DNA of 17,090 bases, from the NCBI GenBank assembly GCA_937911855.1, contig CALDPK010000063.1, positions 1 to 17,090 on the forward strand. Reading direction: 5' to 3'. Numbering within the stretch: position 1 is the stretch's first letter; each line of letters starts with the position of its first letter. Shown here piece by piece: positions 1-7,450 of this stretch. This DNA comes from an uncultured Trueperaceae bacterium. GTDB lineage: Bacteria > Deinococcota > Deinococci > Deinococcales > Trueperaceae. The position numbers and the translations under genes were made by a program. The notes beneath the pieces were generated by a model, which did not search any database, was not told the origin of the DNA, and saw only the letters and a program-made list of their open reading frames with translations.

Positions 1-705
1 GGGGTTCACCTCGCGATGGACTACCTCGTCCAGTCCAACCGGGCGGTGGCCGGCGACCTGGTGCCCGACCAGATCCATGCCGCCGGGAAGGACGTCGTGA
101 TCATCGGCGGCGGGGACACCGGCTCGGACTGCTTCGGGACGGCCCGCCGCCAGGGCGCCCGTTCGGTGACCCAGGTCGACATCCATCCCGAGCCCGGCAC
201 CGAGCGCCCCGCCGACCAGCCCTGGCCCACCGACCCGCGGGTGTTCACCGTCTCCACCTCCCACGAGGAGGGCGGCGAGCGGGTCTTCGGCTCGGCCACC
301 CTGGAGCTGGTCGATGGTCGCGGTGATGGTGAGATCACTCACGTCCGCCTGGTCGAGGCGGTCCGGCACCCCGACCGGTCCATCACACCGGTGGAGGGCA
401 GCGAGCGCCTCATCCCCGCCCAGCTCGTGCTCATCGCGATCGGCTTCCAGGGCGTGCCCGAGGACGGGCTGGTGGCCCAGCTCGGCGTGCCGGTGGATGC
501 CCGTGGCCGGATCAGCCACGAGGAGAGCTTCGGCACCGCGGTCGAGGGAGTGTTCGTCGCCGGGGACGCCGGCCGGGGCCAGTCCCTCATCGTGTGGGCG
601 ATCGCCGAGGGTCGATCGTGCGCCGCGGCCGTGGACCGGTACCTCGGTGGCAGCGGGGACCTGCACTCTCCGGTGCGTGCATCGAGCGCCCCGCTGGGAG
701 TGTGA
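1..705 (+). CDS. gltD: Glutamate synthase (NADPH) small subunit, 3' part only
   Basis: The small subunit of glutamate synthase passes electrons from NADPH through FAD and iron-sulfur centres to the large subunit, which makes glutamate from glutamine and 2-oxoglutarate in the cytoplasm. The reading frame is open from base 1, so the gene starts upstream of the window; the ATG at 16 is internal. About 234 residues are present, roughly the C-terminal half of a protein usually near 490. A dinucleotide-binding loop is visible (VVIIGGGDTGSDCFGTARR, about bases 97-153). Near the end is the FAD motif GDAGRGQSLIVWAIAEGR (about 562-615). Third codon positions are almost all G or C. Lying directly before pyk on the same strand is a typical actinobacterial order (gltB-gltD-pyk). 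This segment probably does not share its origin with the sequence after about 1.7 kb. Confidence 0.93.
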   Translation, partial: GVHLAMDYLVQSNRAVAGDLVPDQIHAAGKDVVIIGGGDTGSDCFGTARRQGARSVTQVDIHPEPGTERPADQPWPTDPRVFTVSTSHEEGGERVFGSATLELVDGRGDGEITHVRLVEAVRHPDRSITPVEGSERLIPAQLVLIAIGFQGVPEDGLVAQLGVPVDARGRISHEESFGTAVEGVFVAGDAGRGQSLIVWAIAEGRSCAAAVDRYLGGSGDLHSPVRASSAPLGV

Positions 706-771
706 CGGAACTACCAGGGGCCACGCCGTGGCAGGAGGCGGACGTCCCTCTCGGCAGGGCCGATCGAGCGC

Positions 772-784
772 TAGGGTGATGATC
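772..784 (+). promoter_or_regulatory. Candidate -10 box for a leaderless pyk transcript
   Basis: TAGGGT at 772-777 fits the actinobacterial TANNNT -10 element and ends 7 nt before the ATG at 785. That is the spacing expected if transcription starts on the start codon. No Shine-Dalgarno sequence precedes the ATG, which suits a leaderless message. A good -35 box is not apparent. This is a motif reading only. Confidence 0.3.
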
Positions 785-2200
785 ATGCGTAGAGCAAAGA
801 TCGTGTGCACACTCGGACCGGCGACCGAATCCGCCGACCAGATCCAGGCGCTCGTCGATGCCGGCATGGACGTGGCGCGGATCAACCGCAGTCACGGCTC
901 TGCCGCAGAGCACGAGGCCGTCTTCCACCACGTGCGGGAGGCCGCCCAGGCGTCGGGCCGGGCGGTTGCCGTGCTCGTCGACCTGCAGGGGCCGAAGATC
1001 CGCCTCGGGCGCTTCGTGGAGGGGGAGGTCGAGCTCAGCGAGGGCCAGACCTTCACCATCACCACGGAGGACGTGCCGGGAACGGCGGAGATCGCGTCGA
1101 CCACCTACGCCGGCCTGCCCGGCGACTGCGTGCCCGGCGACCGCATCCTCATCGACGACGGTCGCGTGGCCGTGCGGATCATCGAGGTCGACGGCCCCCG
1201 CGTCGTCACGCGGGTAGAGGTCCCCGGGCCGGTCTCCAACAACAAGGGCCTCAACCTCCCCGGCGTCGCAGTGAGCGTCCCGGCGCTGTCGGAGAAGGAC
1301 AAGGAGGACCTGCGCTGGGCGGTGCGCCTGGGCGCGGACATCATCGCGCTGTCCTTCGTGCGCAACGCCGCTGACATCGACGACGTGCACGCGATCATGG
1401 ACGAGGAGGGGCGCCGCGTCCCGGTCATCGCCAAGATCGAGAAGCCGCAGGCGGTGGAGAACCTCGTCGAGATCGTCGACGCCTTCGACGGCATCATGGT
1501 CGCCCGCGGTGACCTCGGGGTGGAGCTGCCGCTCGAGGAGGTGCCGATCGTCCAGAAGCGGGCCGTCGAGCTCGCTCGCCGCAACGCCAAGCCGGTCATC
1601 GTCGCCACCCAGGTGCTCGACTCGATGATGTCCAGCCCGCGGCCTACCCGCGCCGAGGTCTCCGACTGCGCCAACGCCATCCTCGACGGTACCGACGCGG
1701 TCATGCTTTCTGCCGAGACCGCAGTGGGCGATTACCCGCTCGAAGCAGTGAAGATGATGGACCGAATCGCCCGGGCCGTCGAGGTCGATGCCGGTTACCA
1801 GCTGCACATCCGCAGCTTCCATCTGGAAACCGACCAGTCAACCGCCGACGTGGTGTCGCTGGGAGCCTGTGAGATGGCCTACAACGTGCGGGCAGACCTC
1901 ATAGTGACCTTCACCAGCAGCGGCAACACTGCCCTGCGCGTATCGCGCAACAGGCCGGTCGCTCCCATCCTGGCCATCACGCCCTCAGAGCGTGCTTACC
2001 GGCAGATGGCGGTCGTGTGGGGAGTGGTGCCGCACGTGAGCAACGAGATCCACACGACGGATGAGATGGTCACGGTCGCGCGCGACACGATCGCTGAACT
2101 GGGCATGGGCGTAACTGATGGCCGGTTTGTAGTCACTGCCGGCGTCCCGTTCGGTCAGAGCGGCACTACCAACCTGATCCGTATCGAACGGATGAAGTAA
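785..2200 (+). CDS. pyk: Pyruvate kinase, hybrid of two lineages
   Basis: Pyruvate kinase converts phosphoenolpyruvate and ADP to pyruvate and ATP, the last step of glycolysis. The 471-residue length is normal. ATG 785 is chosen because it gives the classic N-terminus MRRAKIVCTLGPAT; an in-frame ATG lies at 779, and the longer upstream reading is gltD shadow. Motifs seen are RINRSHG (32-38), DLQGPKIRLG (66-75), the active-site KIEKP (K217, E219) and MVARGDLG (D243, metal ligand), then the C-terminal allosteric domain from about 345. The first ~300 residues resemble actinobacterial enzymes. After about residue 300 the protein reads VMLSAETAVG rather than the actinobacterial VMLSGETSVG, and codon usage shifts abruptly: by hand count 7 of 168 codons ending in A/T before base 1706, against 36 of 164 after. 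The gene therefore looks chimeric. It ends 1 nt from the convergent DUF368 gene. Confidence 0.93.
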   Translation: MRRAKIVCTLGPATESADQIQALVDAGMDVARINRSHGSAAEHEAVFHHVREAAQASGRAVAVLVDLQGPKIRLGRFVEGEVELSEGQTFTITTEDVPGTAEIASTTYAGLPGDCVPGDRILIDDGRVAVRIIEVDGPRVVTRVEVPGPVSNNKGLNLPGVAVSVPALSEKDKEDLRWAVRLGADIIALSFVRNAADIDDVHAIMDEEGRRVPVIAKIEKPQAVENLVEIVDAFDGIMVARGDLGVELPLEEVPIVQKRAVELARRNAKPVIVATQVLDSMMSSPRPTRAEVSDCANAILDGTDAVMLSAETAVGDYPLEAVKMMDRIARAVEVDAGYQLHIRSFHLETDQSTADVVSLGACEMAYNVRADLIVTFTSSGNTALRVSRNRPVAPILAITPSERAYRQMAVVWGVVPHVSNEIHTTDEMVTVARDTIAELGMGVTDGRFVVTAGVPFGQSGTTNLIRIERMK

Positions 2201-2201
2201 C

Positions 2202-3113
2202 TCAGCGGTTCTTCTTCGCAGCTGCAGCCTGGACTGACCGGTCCTCAAGGACCAGCAGGCCCACCACGACGGCTGCGGCTGCGATTGTGAGTCCCAGCAT
2301 CAGTCCGGCGTCAGCGCCGACGGGCAGCAGGGCGCCGTCTGCAGTCTGCCAAGGCCACAGGGCCCGCAGCGAACCGATCATCAGCCCGGCCATGACCATC
2401 ATCGTCGGCCGGCGCAGGTGGTCCAGCAGCCACTGCAGCAGCTGCACGAACAGTGCAAGGCCGATGACGGCACCCGCGATGAACACCGCCAGGTAACCAA
2501 GGTCGCGCTCGACCAGCGCGTTCAGGGTCGGTTCGTACATGCCGATGGTCACCAGCAGGAAGGCTCCCGACACGCCGGGCAACACCAGGGCGCAGACGGC
2601 GAACGCCGCCGAGACCATGATCAGCCAGGTGGATGGCTCGCTGACCACGCCGCCAGGCAGGCTGGTGAGGCCGAAGCCGATGGCTGCCGCTACCAGGACG
2701 GTGATTATGTCGCGGATGCGCCACGGGGCGCCAGCCATGCGCAGCGGCACCGCGACCGAAGCTGCGATCAGCCCGAAGAAAACTGCGCTGGTGGCCGCGG
2801 GATGGTTCTCTATGATCCGGGCGAGCGGACTGGCCACGGTCAGCAGGGCAATCGCCGCGCCGATGATGATCGGAACGAGCACGGCCCAGGGCACGTGATT
2901 GAAATGGCGTTGAGCACGCGCAACCCCGCCGGAGCGGAAGGGCGCCAGAACCATGCCTGCGAGTCCCCTGAGAAAGTGGCTCGCGCCTCTGATCAGGTCC
3001 TCGTACACGCCGACGATGAGTGCCACCGTGCCGCCGCTGACGCCGGGGATTATCTCCACGACCCCGATCAGTGCACCGCGGATCAGGTTGAGAAACAGCT
3101 GAAGGACGTTCAT
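2202..3113 (-). CDS. DUF368 / PopT-type polyprenyl-phosphate transporter
   Basis: DUF368 membrane proteins were shown in 2022 to be one of two broadly conserved families that return undecaprenyl phosphate, the lipid carrier for cell-wall and surface polymers, across the cytoplasmic membrane. The 303 residues are mostly hydrophobic, with eight or so membrane segments. Two related motifs mark an internal duplication: EIIPGVSGGT (20-29) and LPGVSGAFLL (178-187). The family signature GLMIGSLRALWPW lies at 243-255. Start ATG 3113 matches the family N-terminus; no strong Shine-Dalgarno sequence precedes it. The gene lies beyond the terminator of the ribosomal operon, so it probably has its own promoter in 3114-3202, but none is convincing. 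Its stop is 1 nt from the pyk stop. The family assignment is firm; the lipid substrate is taken from characterised relatives. Confidence 0.9.
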   Translation of the reverse strand: MNVLQLFLNLIRGALIGVVEIIPGVSGGTVALIVGVYEDLIRGASHFLRGLAGMVLAPFRSGGVARAQRHFNHVPWAVLVPIIIGAAIALLTVASPLARIIENHPAATSAVFFGLIAASVAVPLRMAGAPWRIRDIITVLVAAAIGFGLTSLPGGVVSEPSTWLIMVSAAFAVCALVLPGVSGAFLLVTIGMYEPTLNALVERDLGYLAVFIAGAVIGLALFVQLLQWLLDHLRRPTMMVMAGLMIGSLRALWPWQTADGALLPVGADAGLMLGLTIAAAAVVVGLLVLEDRSVQAAAAKKNR

Positions 3114-3202
3114 CGCTGCGGGTTATCCGTATTTGTGAAGTGGGGGCCGGCTGAACAGTTCACCGAAGAAGAAGCCTACCACGCAGGCCGGGACCCGGGC
3201 TG

Positions 3203-3242
3203 ACAACAAAAAAATCCGGGGTGCCCGATTGGTACCCCGGAT
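3203..3242 (-). terminator. Intrinsic terminator of the rpsF-ssb-rpsR-rplI operon
   Basis: Read on the minus strand, a perfect 9-bp stem ATCCGGGGT / ACCCCGGAT (arms 3234-3242 and 3214-3222, 11-nt loop) is followed at once by seven T residues (3214-3208). It starts 22 nt after the rplI stop. It ends the ribosomal transcript and separates it from the DUF368 gene. Confidence 0.88.
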
Positions 3243-3263
3243 GAAACTTCAGTTGACTGAGGT

Positions 3264-3710
3264 TTACTCTTCAGCCACAACTTCGACGTTGAGGGTGATC
3301 TCGACGTCGGGGTGCGGACGGAACGGCACCTGGAACTCACCAAGTTCCTTGATGGGCTCGTGCAGTTCGATCTTGCGGCGGTCGATCTCGACTTCGTACT
3401 GGGCGGACAGCAGCGCGGCGATGTCAACGTTGTTGACCGAGCCGTAGATGCGGCCGTCGCCAGCCTTGACGGCGACAGTGACCTTCGCTTCGCCGAGGAG
3501 GTCCTTCAGACGCTCGGCGTCGCCCTTCTGTTCGGCGAGCTGGCGGGCGCGCACGTTGAGCATCGCATCGAGCTCAGCCTTGTTCGCGCGGGTGGCCGGT
3601 ACGGCCAGACCCTGCGGAACGAGGTAGTTGCGTGCATAGCCGGGGCGGACCTTCACCAGGTCGCCCGGGTTGCCCAGCTTGTAAACGCTTTCCATCAGGA
3701 TGACGTTCAT
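3264..3710 (-). CDS. rplI: 50S ribosomal protein bL9
   Basis: bL9 binds 23S rRNA near the base of the L1 stalk and helps keep the reading frame during translation. The length of 148 residues is typical. The N-terminal RNA-binding domain carries the signature GYARNYLVPQGLA (24-36). A long charged connecting helix follows (about 42-75), then the C-terminal domain with GRIYGSVNNVDIA. The ATG overlaps the rpsR stop in an ATGA (3707-3710), which points to coupled translation. It is the last gene of the operon, with the terminator just downstream. Confidence 0.97.
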   Translation of the reverse strand: MNVILMESVYKLGNPGDLVKVRPGYARNYLVPQGLAVPATRANKAELDAMLNVRARQLAEQKGDAERLKDLLGEAKVTVAVKAGDGRIYGSVNNVDIAALLSAQYEVEIDRRKIELHEPIKELGEFQVPFRPHPDVEITLNVEVVAEE

Positions 3711-3976
3711 TTGCGGACCAGCTTCTCCGTGATTGGGATGATTGCAAGCATCCTGGCCCGTTTGATGGTTACAGCGAGCCTACGCTGGTACTTGGCGTTA
3801 ACGCCGGTACGCCTGCGGGGCAGGATCTTGCCGGTGTCGCTGATGAAACGACGGAGCATCTTGCCGTCATGGTAATCGGTGACTTCCAGTTCGCCAGTGG
3901 AGAACGGGCAGACCTTGGGACGGCGGCCGCGGCGTGCGCCGAGACGCTTCTTCTTGTTATCTCTTTCTCTTGCCAT
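3707..3976 (-). CDS. rpsR: 30S ribosomal protein bS18
   Basis: bS18 pairs with bS6 on the platform of the 30S subunit. The protein has 89 residues with a basic N-terminal tail (RDNKKKRLGARRGRRPK). The family core follows: DYHDGKMLRRFISDTGKILPRR, of which the first 20 residues already identify it, then the C-terminal stretch QRRLAVTIKRARMLAIIP. Only one cysteine remains near residue 23 (KVCPF), so the multi-cysteine zinc form of bS18 is excluded. Its ATG directly abuts the ssb stop codon with no spacer, and its stop overlaps the rplI start by 4 nt, so the three genes are packed for coupled translation. Confidence 0.96.
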   Translation of the reverse strand: MARERDNKKKRLGARRGRRPKVCPFSTGELEVTDYHDGKMLRRFISDTGKILPRRRTGVNAKYQRRLAVTIKRARMLAIIPITEKLVRK

Positions 3977-4804
3977 TTAAAAGGGCAGATCCTCTTCGGG
4001 TGGAAATTCCTCTTCATCAATATCGAGCCTGCTCGGCTGGGCGCCCTGCCGGGATTCGGCGGGGCGGGTACCGGCTCCACCAGTGCCGGGACCACGAGTC
4101 AGGAATTCGACGCGATTGCCTTCAATGCGCGTCGTAAAACGTTTGTTGCCTTCCCTGTCGGTCCAGTTCTCATTGACCAGTCGACCGATAACGAAGACGG
4201 GATCGCCTTTGCTGAGATCAGCAGTAGCGGTTGCAAGTTCACGCCACACAGTGACGTCGACGAAGTGCGTGCGTTCCTGGTCAGCACCGGAGCGGTCGCG
4301 GAAACGCTCGTTGACAGCCACGCTGAACCGGTTGACGGCGTGCCCCGTGGGGGTGTGCCGCATTTCGGCATCCCTTGTGAGGTTACCGACGATCTTGACT
4401 TCGTTGAAGGCATTCTTCAGGCGGGGTTGATCCCGTGCGTCCATGATGACGGGCTCGTCGCCGCGTGAAGAGATGTCAACTACGTCGACCCGGTTTGCGT
4501 TGATGTCAAGGCTGCTGCGTTTCTGGCCTTCCGGCGTCTCCCAGCTGCGGTGGTTGAGCCTGCCCTCTACGAGCACGCCCGTACCGGCTTCTGAAAGCTG
4601 GTCGACCATGTTCTCGGCCTGCTGGCCGAAAACGGTTGCCCGGTGGTACCAGGCGAGGCTGCGTTCTTCGCCGTCATCACCGATGACGTCATCACTGCCG
4701 GCCAGATTGACTTCAAGAATGGCGAGGCCTCCTGCGGTGTAACGCAGTTCAGCCTTCTGGGTGAGCGTGCCCACCAGGAAAACGTTGTTGAGTCCTCTTG
4801 CCAT
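3977..4804 (-). CDS. ssb: Single-stranded DNA-binding protein with two OB folds
   Basis: SSB coats single-stranded DNA in replication, recombination and repair and recruits partners through its C-terminal tip. The 275 residues hold two OB domains, about 1-112 (MARGLNNVFLVGTLTQKAEL) and about 130-236 (FNEVKIVGNLTRDAEMR). A short Gly/Pro-rich linker and the acidic tip EEFPPEEDLPF follow. Most bacteria have a single OB fold of about 150-180 residues acting as a tetramer. A double-OB SSB of 260-300 residues acting as a dimer is the hallmark of Deinococcus-Thermus, so this gene is the best taxonomic marker in the window. GGAG (4813-4810) lies 5 nt before ATG 4804. It sits between rpsF and rpsR, the usual arrangement. 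Confidence 0.97.
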   Translation of the reverse strand: MARGLNNVFLVGTLTQKAELRYTAGGLAILEVNLAGSDDVIGDDGEERSLAWYHRATVFGQQAENMVDQLSEAGTGVLVEGRLNHRSWETPEGQKRSSLDINANRVDVVDISSRGDEPVIMDARDQPRLKNAFNEVKIVGNLTRDAEMRHTPTGHAVNRFSVAVNERFRDRSGADQERTHFVDVTVWRELATATADLSKGDPVFVIGRLVNENWTDREGNKRFTTRIEGNRVEFLTRGPGTGGAGTRPAESRQGAQPSRLDIDEEEFPPEEDLPF

Positions 4805-4871
4805 TTCTGCTCCAATCCGTGGGTCTGGGATTCAGACCTCACTGCCGGCCGGTGAAATCACCTGCCTGTAT

Positions 4872-5216
4872 TCAGGCTGAGGGGGCTTCTGCCTTGTCCT
4901 CAGTCTTAGCGACCTTGCGTGTCTTCCACTCGGGTCGATCCTTGACTACCAGTACGCGCATGACGTTATCACGCTGACGAAGGGCGCTTTCGATCACCTT
5001 GGGCGTTTCACCCGACAGCTTTAGGCGATAGATGATGTAGTAGGCTTCGTTCAGTTTCTGAATCGGGTAAGCGAGTCGACGTGCACCCCACTCGTCGACC
5101 GAGAGAAGTTCACCTTCTGCACGTTCGATCTGGGTGTTGATCGCATCCTTTTCAGCCTGAAGCTGGGTCTCATTGAGTCCCGGCATCAGGATCACGTTCA
5201 AATCATATTCCGACAT
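4872..5216 (-). CDS. rpsF: 30S ribosomal protein bS6
   Basis: bS6 binds with bS18 to the central domain of 16S rRNA. The protein has 114 residues, with the signature DEWGARRLAYPIQK (41-54) and a charged Lys/Glu/Ala-rich C-terminal tail that is variable in the family. An in-frame GTG at 5222 would add two residues, but it abuts the AAAGGAGG Shine-Dalgarno sequence (about 5223-5229). ATG 5216 sits at the proper ~5 nt spacing and is preferred. It is the first gene of the rpsF-ssb-rpsR-rplI operon and is preceded by a folded leader (5235-5293) where autoregulation by bS6:bS18 could act. Confidence 0.96.
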   Translation of the reverse strand: MSEYDLNVILMPGLNETQLQAEKDAINTQIERAEGELLSVDEWGARRLAYPIQKLNEAYYIIYRLKLSGETPKVIESALRQRDNVMRVLVVKDRPEWKTRKVAKTEDKAEAPSA

Positions 5217-5234
5217 GGACACCTCCTTTCACTT

Positions 5235-5293
5235 GCTGGAGGCATTGGTTTACGGGCGCGACCGGTCGGGGCGCCCGCTGTTCCGCTTCCAGC
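5235..5293 (-). promoter_or_regulatory. Structured 5' leader of the rpsF operon
   Basis: Two nested inverted repeats lie just upstream of the rpsF Shine-Dalgarno sequence. The outer stem is GCTGGA/TCCAGC (5288-5293 with 5235-5240). The inner stem is CGGGCGC/GCGCCCG (5271-5277 with 5253-5259), closing an 11-nt loop that reads CCCGACCGGTC on the minus strand. Many bacteria carry a bS6:bS18-binding RNA motif in this position, recognised by a CCG presented in a bulge. CCG is present in this loop, but I could not match the published motif in detail. Further upstream, TACTCT (5329-5324) could be the -10 box, and a GCCGCT-AG-AGCGGC inverted repeat (5302-5315) lies beside the expected transcript start. 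The repeats are seen; the regulatory role is inferred. Confidence 0.45.
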
Positions 5294-5417
5294 GTAGGCT
5301 CGCCGCTAGAGCGGCAATTGACCAGAGTAGCACGATTCCAGGCTCCTTGCGGCCGCTCGTGGACTCTGGCGGGCGCCCTGGGTGCGGCGCCGGGGCGGGT
5401 GCTGTTTCATGACAAAG

Positions 5418-5447
5418 CTGACGCCGAATTAGGAGTAGCCTTATAGA
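5418..5447 (+). promoter_or_regulatory. Candidate promoter for the hmuU-hmuV genes
   Basis: CTGACG (5418-5423) and TATAGA (5442-5447) are separated by 18 nt and lie about 100 nt before the hmuU-like start. The rest of the 5223-5549 gap holds the rpsF leader, a weak TTGACC at about 5507 without a -10 partner, and no gene I can support. I saw no complete B12-box pattern and no convincing Fur-type operator here. Confidence 0.3.
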
Positions 5448-5549
5448 CCGGATGGAGGGTGCCACAGCCGCTTTGCGCGCACGGCCACCCCGGAGGAATG
5501 CAGTTTTGACCAGGCAGCGTACACGGCGACTTTGCCACAGGGGAAGCCC

Positions 5550-6620
5550 GTGAACACAAGAACCGAACCGGCCGTGCACAGCCTCTCACGCACGCGGCGG
5601 CGCCAGGCACGGGCGCTCGTCCTGCTGGGACCTGTCCTTGCGGTCGTCATCATCATCGCCATCGGCGTGGGAGCGGTCGAGATCCGGCCCGCCCAGGTCA
5701 TCTCGATCCTCATCTCTTACTTGGGAATAGAACCATTCGCGGAGTTCACCGCGATCCAGGAGCGCGTGCTGTACGCGATCCGGCTGCCGCGGGTCGTCCT
5801 GGGCGCCCTTGTAGGCGCTGCCCTGGCCGTGTCGGGCGCAGCCATGCAGGGGCTGTTCCGCAACCCGCTGGCTGACCCCGGTCTGCTGGGCATCTCCAGC
5901 GGTGCTTCGCTGGCCGCGACCGCCAGCATCGTCCTCGGTTTCAGCGCCGTAGGCATCTACTCACTGCCGCTGGCGGCCTTCCTGGGCGCGGTCGTGACTA
6001 CCGCGATCATCTACCTGATAGCCCAGGAGCGCGGCCGCGTGAACGTGGCCACCATGTTGCTGGCTGGCATCGCCATCAACGCGATAGGTGGCGCCATGAC
6101 CGGCCTGTTCGTCTACGTGGCCAGCGACGTCGAGCTGAGGACCATCACCTTCTGGCAGCTGGGTTCACTCAGCAGTGCCGGTTGGAGTTCGGTGCTGACT
6201 GCCGGGCCGTTCCTGCTGGGAACCATCGTCGCCATGCCGTTCCTGGCGAACGCCCTCAACGCGATGCTGCTCGGCGAAAGCAACGCCCGGCACCTGGGCG
6301 TGCCTGTCGACACGATCAAATGGGTGATCATCTCGCTGGTTGCGCTCGGCGTGGGCGCGGGCGTGGCTGTCTCCGGCATGATCGGCTTCGTGGGACTGGT
6401 GGTACCGCACCTGATCCGCCTGTGGCTGGGGCCGAACCACCGCACGCTGCTGCCAGCAAGTGCCCTGCTGGGCGCGATCCTGCTCATCCTGGCCGACCTG
6501 CTGGCCCGCACCGTCGTGGTGCCGGCCGAGCTGCCGATCGGTATCGTCACCGCCGTCATGGGTGGCCCGTTCTTCCTGTGGCTCCTGCTGCGTGACCGCA
6601 AGGCCGGCCGGATCCCGTGA
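5550..6620 (+). CDS. FecCD-family ABC permease, HmuU-like
   Basis: This is a membrane subunit of a type II ABC importer for heme, iron-siderophore or cobalamin-like cargo. The start is GTG 5550, giving 356 residues, because AGGGGAA (5539-5545) sits 4 nt upstream; a TTG at 5532 is less likely. About ten hydrophobic segments run the whole length. Family motifs are LFRNPLADPGLLG (102-114), the coupling-helix region around ESNARHLGV (243-251), and GMIGFVGLVVPHLIR (276-290). The end, AELPIGIVTAVMGGPFFLWL (326-345), is typical of HmuU/BtuC proteins. Its stop overlaps the next gene by 4 nt, so it pairs with that ATPase. No substrate-binding protein (HmuT type) is beside it. Cargo is therefore not proven; heme is suggested by the ATPase. 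Confidence 0.88.
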   Translation: MNTRTEPAVHSLSRTRRRQARALVLLGPVLAVVIIIAIGVGAVEIRPAQVISILISYLGIEPFAEFTAIQERVLYAIRLPRVVLGALVGAALAVSGAAMQGLFRNPLADPGLLGISSGASLAATASIVLGFSAVGIYSLPLAAFLGAVVTTAIIYLIAQERGRVNVATMLLAGIAINAIGGAMTGLFVYVASDVELRTITFWQLGSLSSAGWSSVLTAGPFLLGTIVAMPFLANALNAMLLGESNARHLGVPVDTIKWVIISLVALGVGAGVAVSGMIGFVGLVVPHLIRLWLGPNHRTLLPASALLGAILLILADLLARTVVVPAELPIGIVTAVMGGPFFLWLLLRDRKAGRIP

Positions 6621-7414
6621 ACGACACGGTGAACACGGTGGTGAGCGTCAGCGACCTCGACGTAACCGTCGCGGGCCGGGCGCTGGTCAACCAGGTCGAG
6701 TTCGACCTGCGGGCCGGCGAGCTGCTCGTGGTCGTCGGCTGCAACGGAGCCGGCAAGAGCACCCTGCTCAAACACATCAGCGGTGAGCTGGCCGGCAAGG
6801 GCGACATCAGGCTGTTCGACCAGCGGCTGGAGAAACAGAACCTGAGCCAGCTGGCCAGGAAACGCGCGGTGCTCGCGCAGCAGACGCGGCTCAGCTTCGG
6901 TTACGAGGTCGAAGAAGTGGTCCTGCTGGGCCGCATCCCCCACCAGAGCGGCCAGGTGGAAACCCAGGAGGACCGTGAGATCGCCTGGGCGGCGCTTGAG
7001 CGCGTCGGTCTGGCCCGGCTGGCGGAACGCAACTACCTGACGCTGTCGGGTGGTGAGCAGCAGCGCGTGCACCTGGCGCGGGTGCTGGCGCAGCTGGGCG
7101 GCGTGACCGGCGACCGGTTGCTGCTGCTCGATGAGCCCACCAGCAGCCTGGACCTCGCCTACCAGCACTCAGTGCTGCGGCTGGCCAGGGAACTCGGCGA
7201 GGAACGCGTCGGCGTGATGGCCGTTCTGCACGACCTGAACCTGGCTTCGCAGTACGCAACGCGCATACTCGTGCTCGCCGAAGGCAGGGTGCTCGCCTAC
7301 GGCACGCCCCGTGAGGTATTGACCCCTGAGATCGTCCGGGTGGCGTTCGGACATGACGTACTCATCATCGAGCACCCCACGCTGGGTTATCCCCTCGTCG
7401 TCTCCGCGAGCTGA
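6617..7414 (+). CDS. ABC transporter ATPase, HmuV-like (heme/iron)
   Basis: This is the ATP-hydrolysing subunit that powers the preceding permease from the cytoplasmic side. The 265 residues hold a full ABC domain: Walker A GCNGAGKST (41-49), Q-loop near Q88-Q89, signature LSGGEQQR (143-150), Walker B LLLLDEP (168-174) and switch His205 (LHDLN). The stretch GGEQQRVHLARVLAQL is characteristic of heme importer ATPases (HmuV). The GTG start overlaps the permease stop (GTGA, 6617-6620), so the two are translationally coupled. The ROK kinase follows after 36 nt on the same strand. Heme is the most likely cargo by family resemblance, but related ATPases serve siderophores. Confidence 0.87.
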   Translation: MNDTVNTVVSVSDLDVTVAGRALVNQVEFDLRAGELLVVVGCNGAGKSTLLKHISGELAGKGDIRLFDQRLEKQNLSQLARKRAVLAQQTRLSFGYEVEEVVLLGRIPHQSGQVETQEDREIAWAALERVGLARLAERNYLTLSGGEQQRVHLARVLAQLGGVTGDRLLLLDEPTSSLDLAYQHSVLRLARELGEERVGVMAVLHDLNLASQYATRILVLAEGRVLAYGTPREVLTPEIVRVAFGHDVLIIEHPTLGYPLVVSAS

Positions 7415-7434
7415 GCGGACCGGGGCCGGCGCGG

Positions 7435-7440
7435 TAACAT
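7435..7440 (+). promoter_or_regulatory. Candidate -10 box before the ROK kinase
   Basis: TAACAT fits TANNNT and ends 10 nt before ATG 7451. The 36-nt gap has no Shine-Dalgarno sequence. Near-leaderless starts of this kind are common in Deinococcus. If it is used, the kinases can be transcribed apart from hmuUV. No -35 box is visible. Confidence 0.25.
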
Positions 7441-7450
7441 CGCTGACAGC

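Noticed and set aside
314..784. N-terminal extension of pyruvate kinase
   Set aside because: It is the out-of-frame shadow of gltD plus the intergenic gap; the enzyme family starts at MRRAKIV (785).
587..1822. 411-codon open frame antisense to pyk
   Set aside because: It arises from extreme GC at third positions opposite a real gene; its composition (His/Asp/Arg-rich) matches no family.
5220..5222. GTG start for rpsF
   Set aside because: It abuts the AAAGGAGG ribosome-binding site, leaving no spacing; ATG 5216 is correctly placed.
5491..5506. Leader peptide MQF after GGAGG upstream of hmuU
   Set aside because: Three codons only and the GGAGG is too close to the ATG to support translation.
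5380..5549. Possible cobalamin riboswitch upstream of the FecCD/HmuV genes
   Set aside because: A few fragments look suggestive (GGTGC, GCCACAG), but the ordered B12-box elements are not there.
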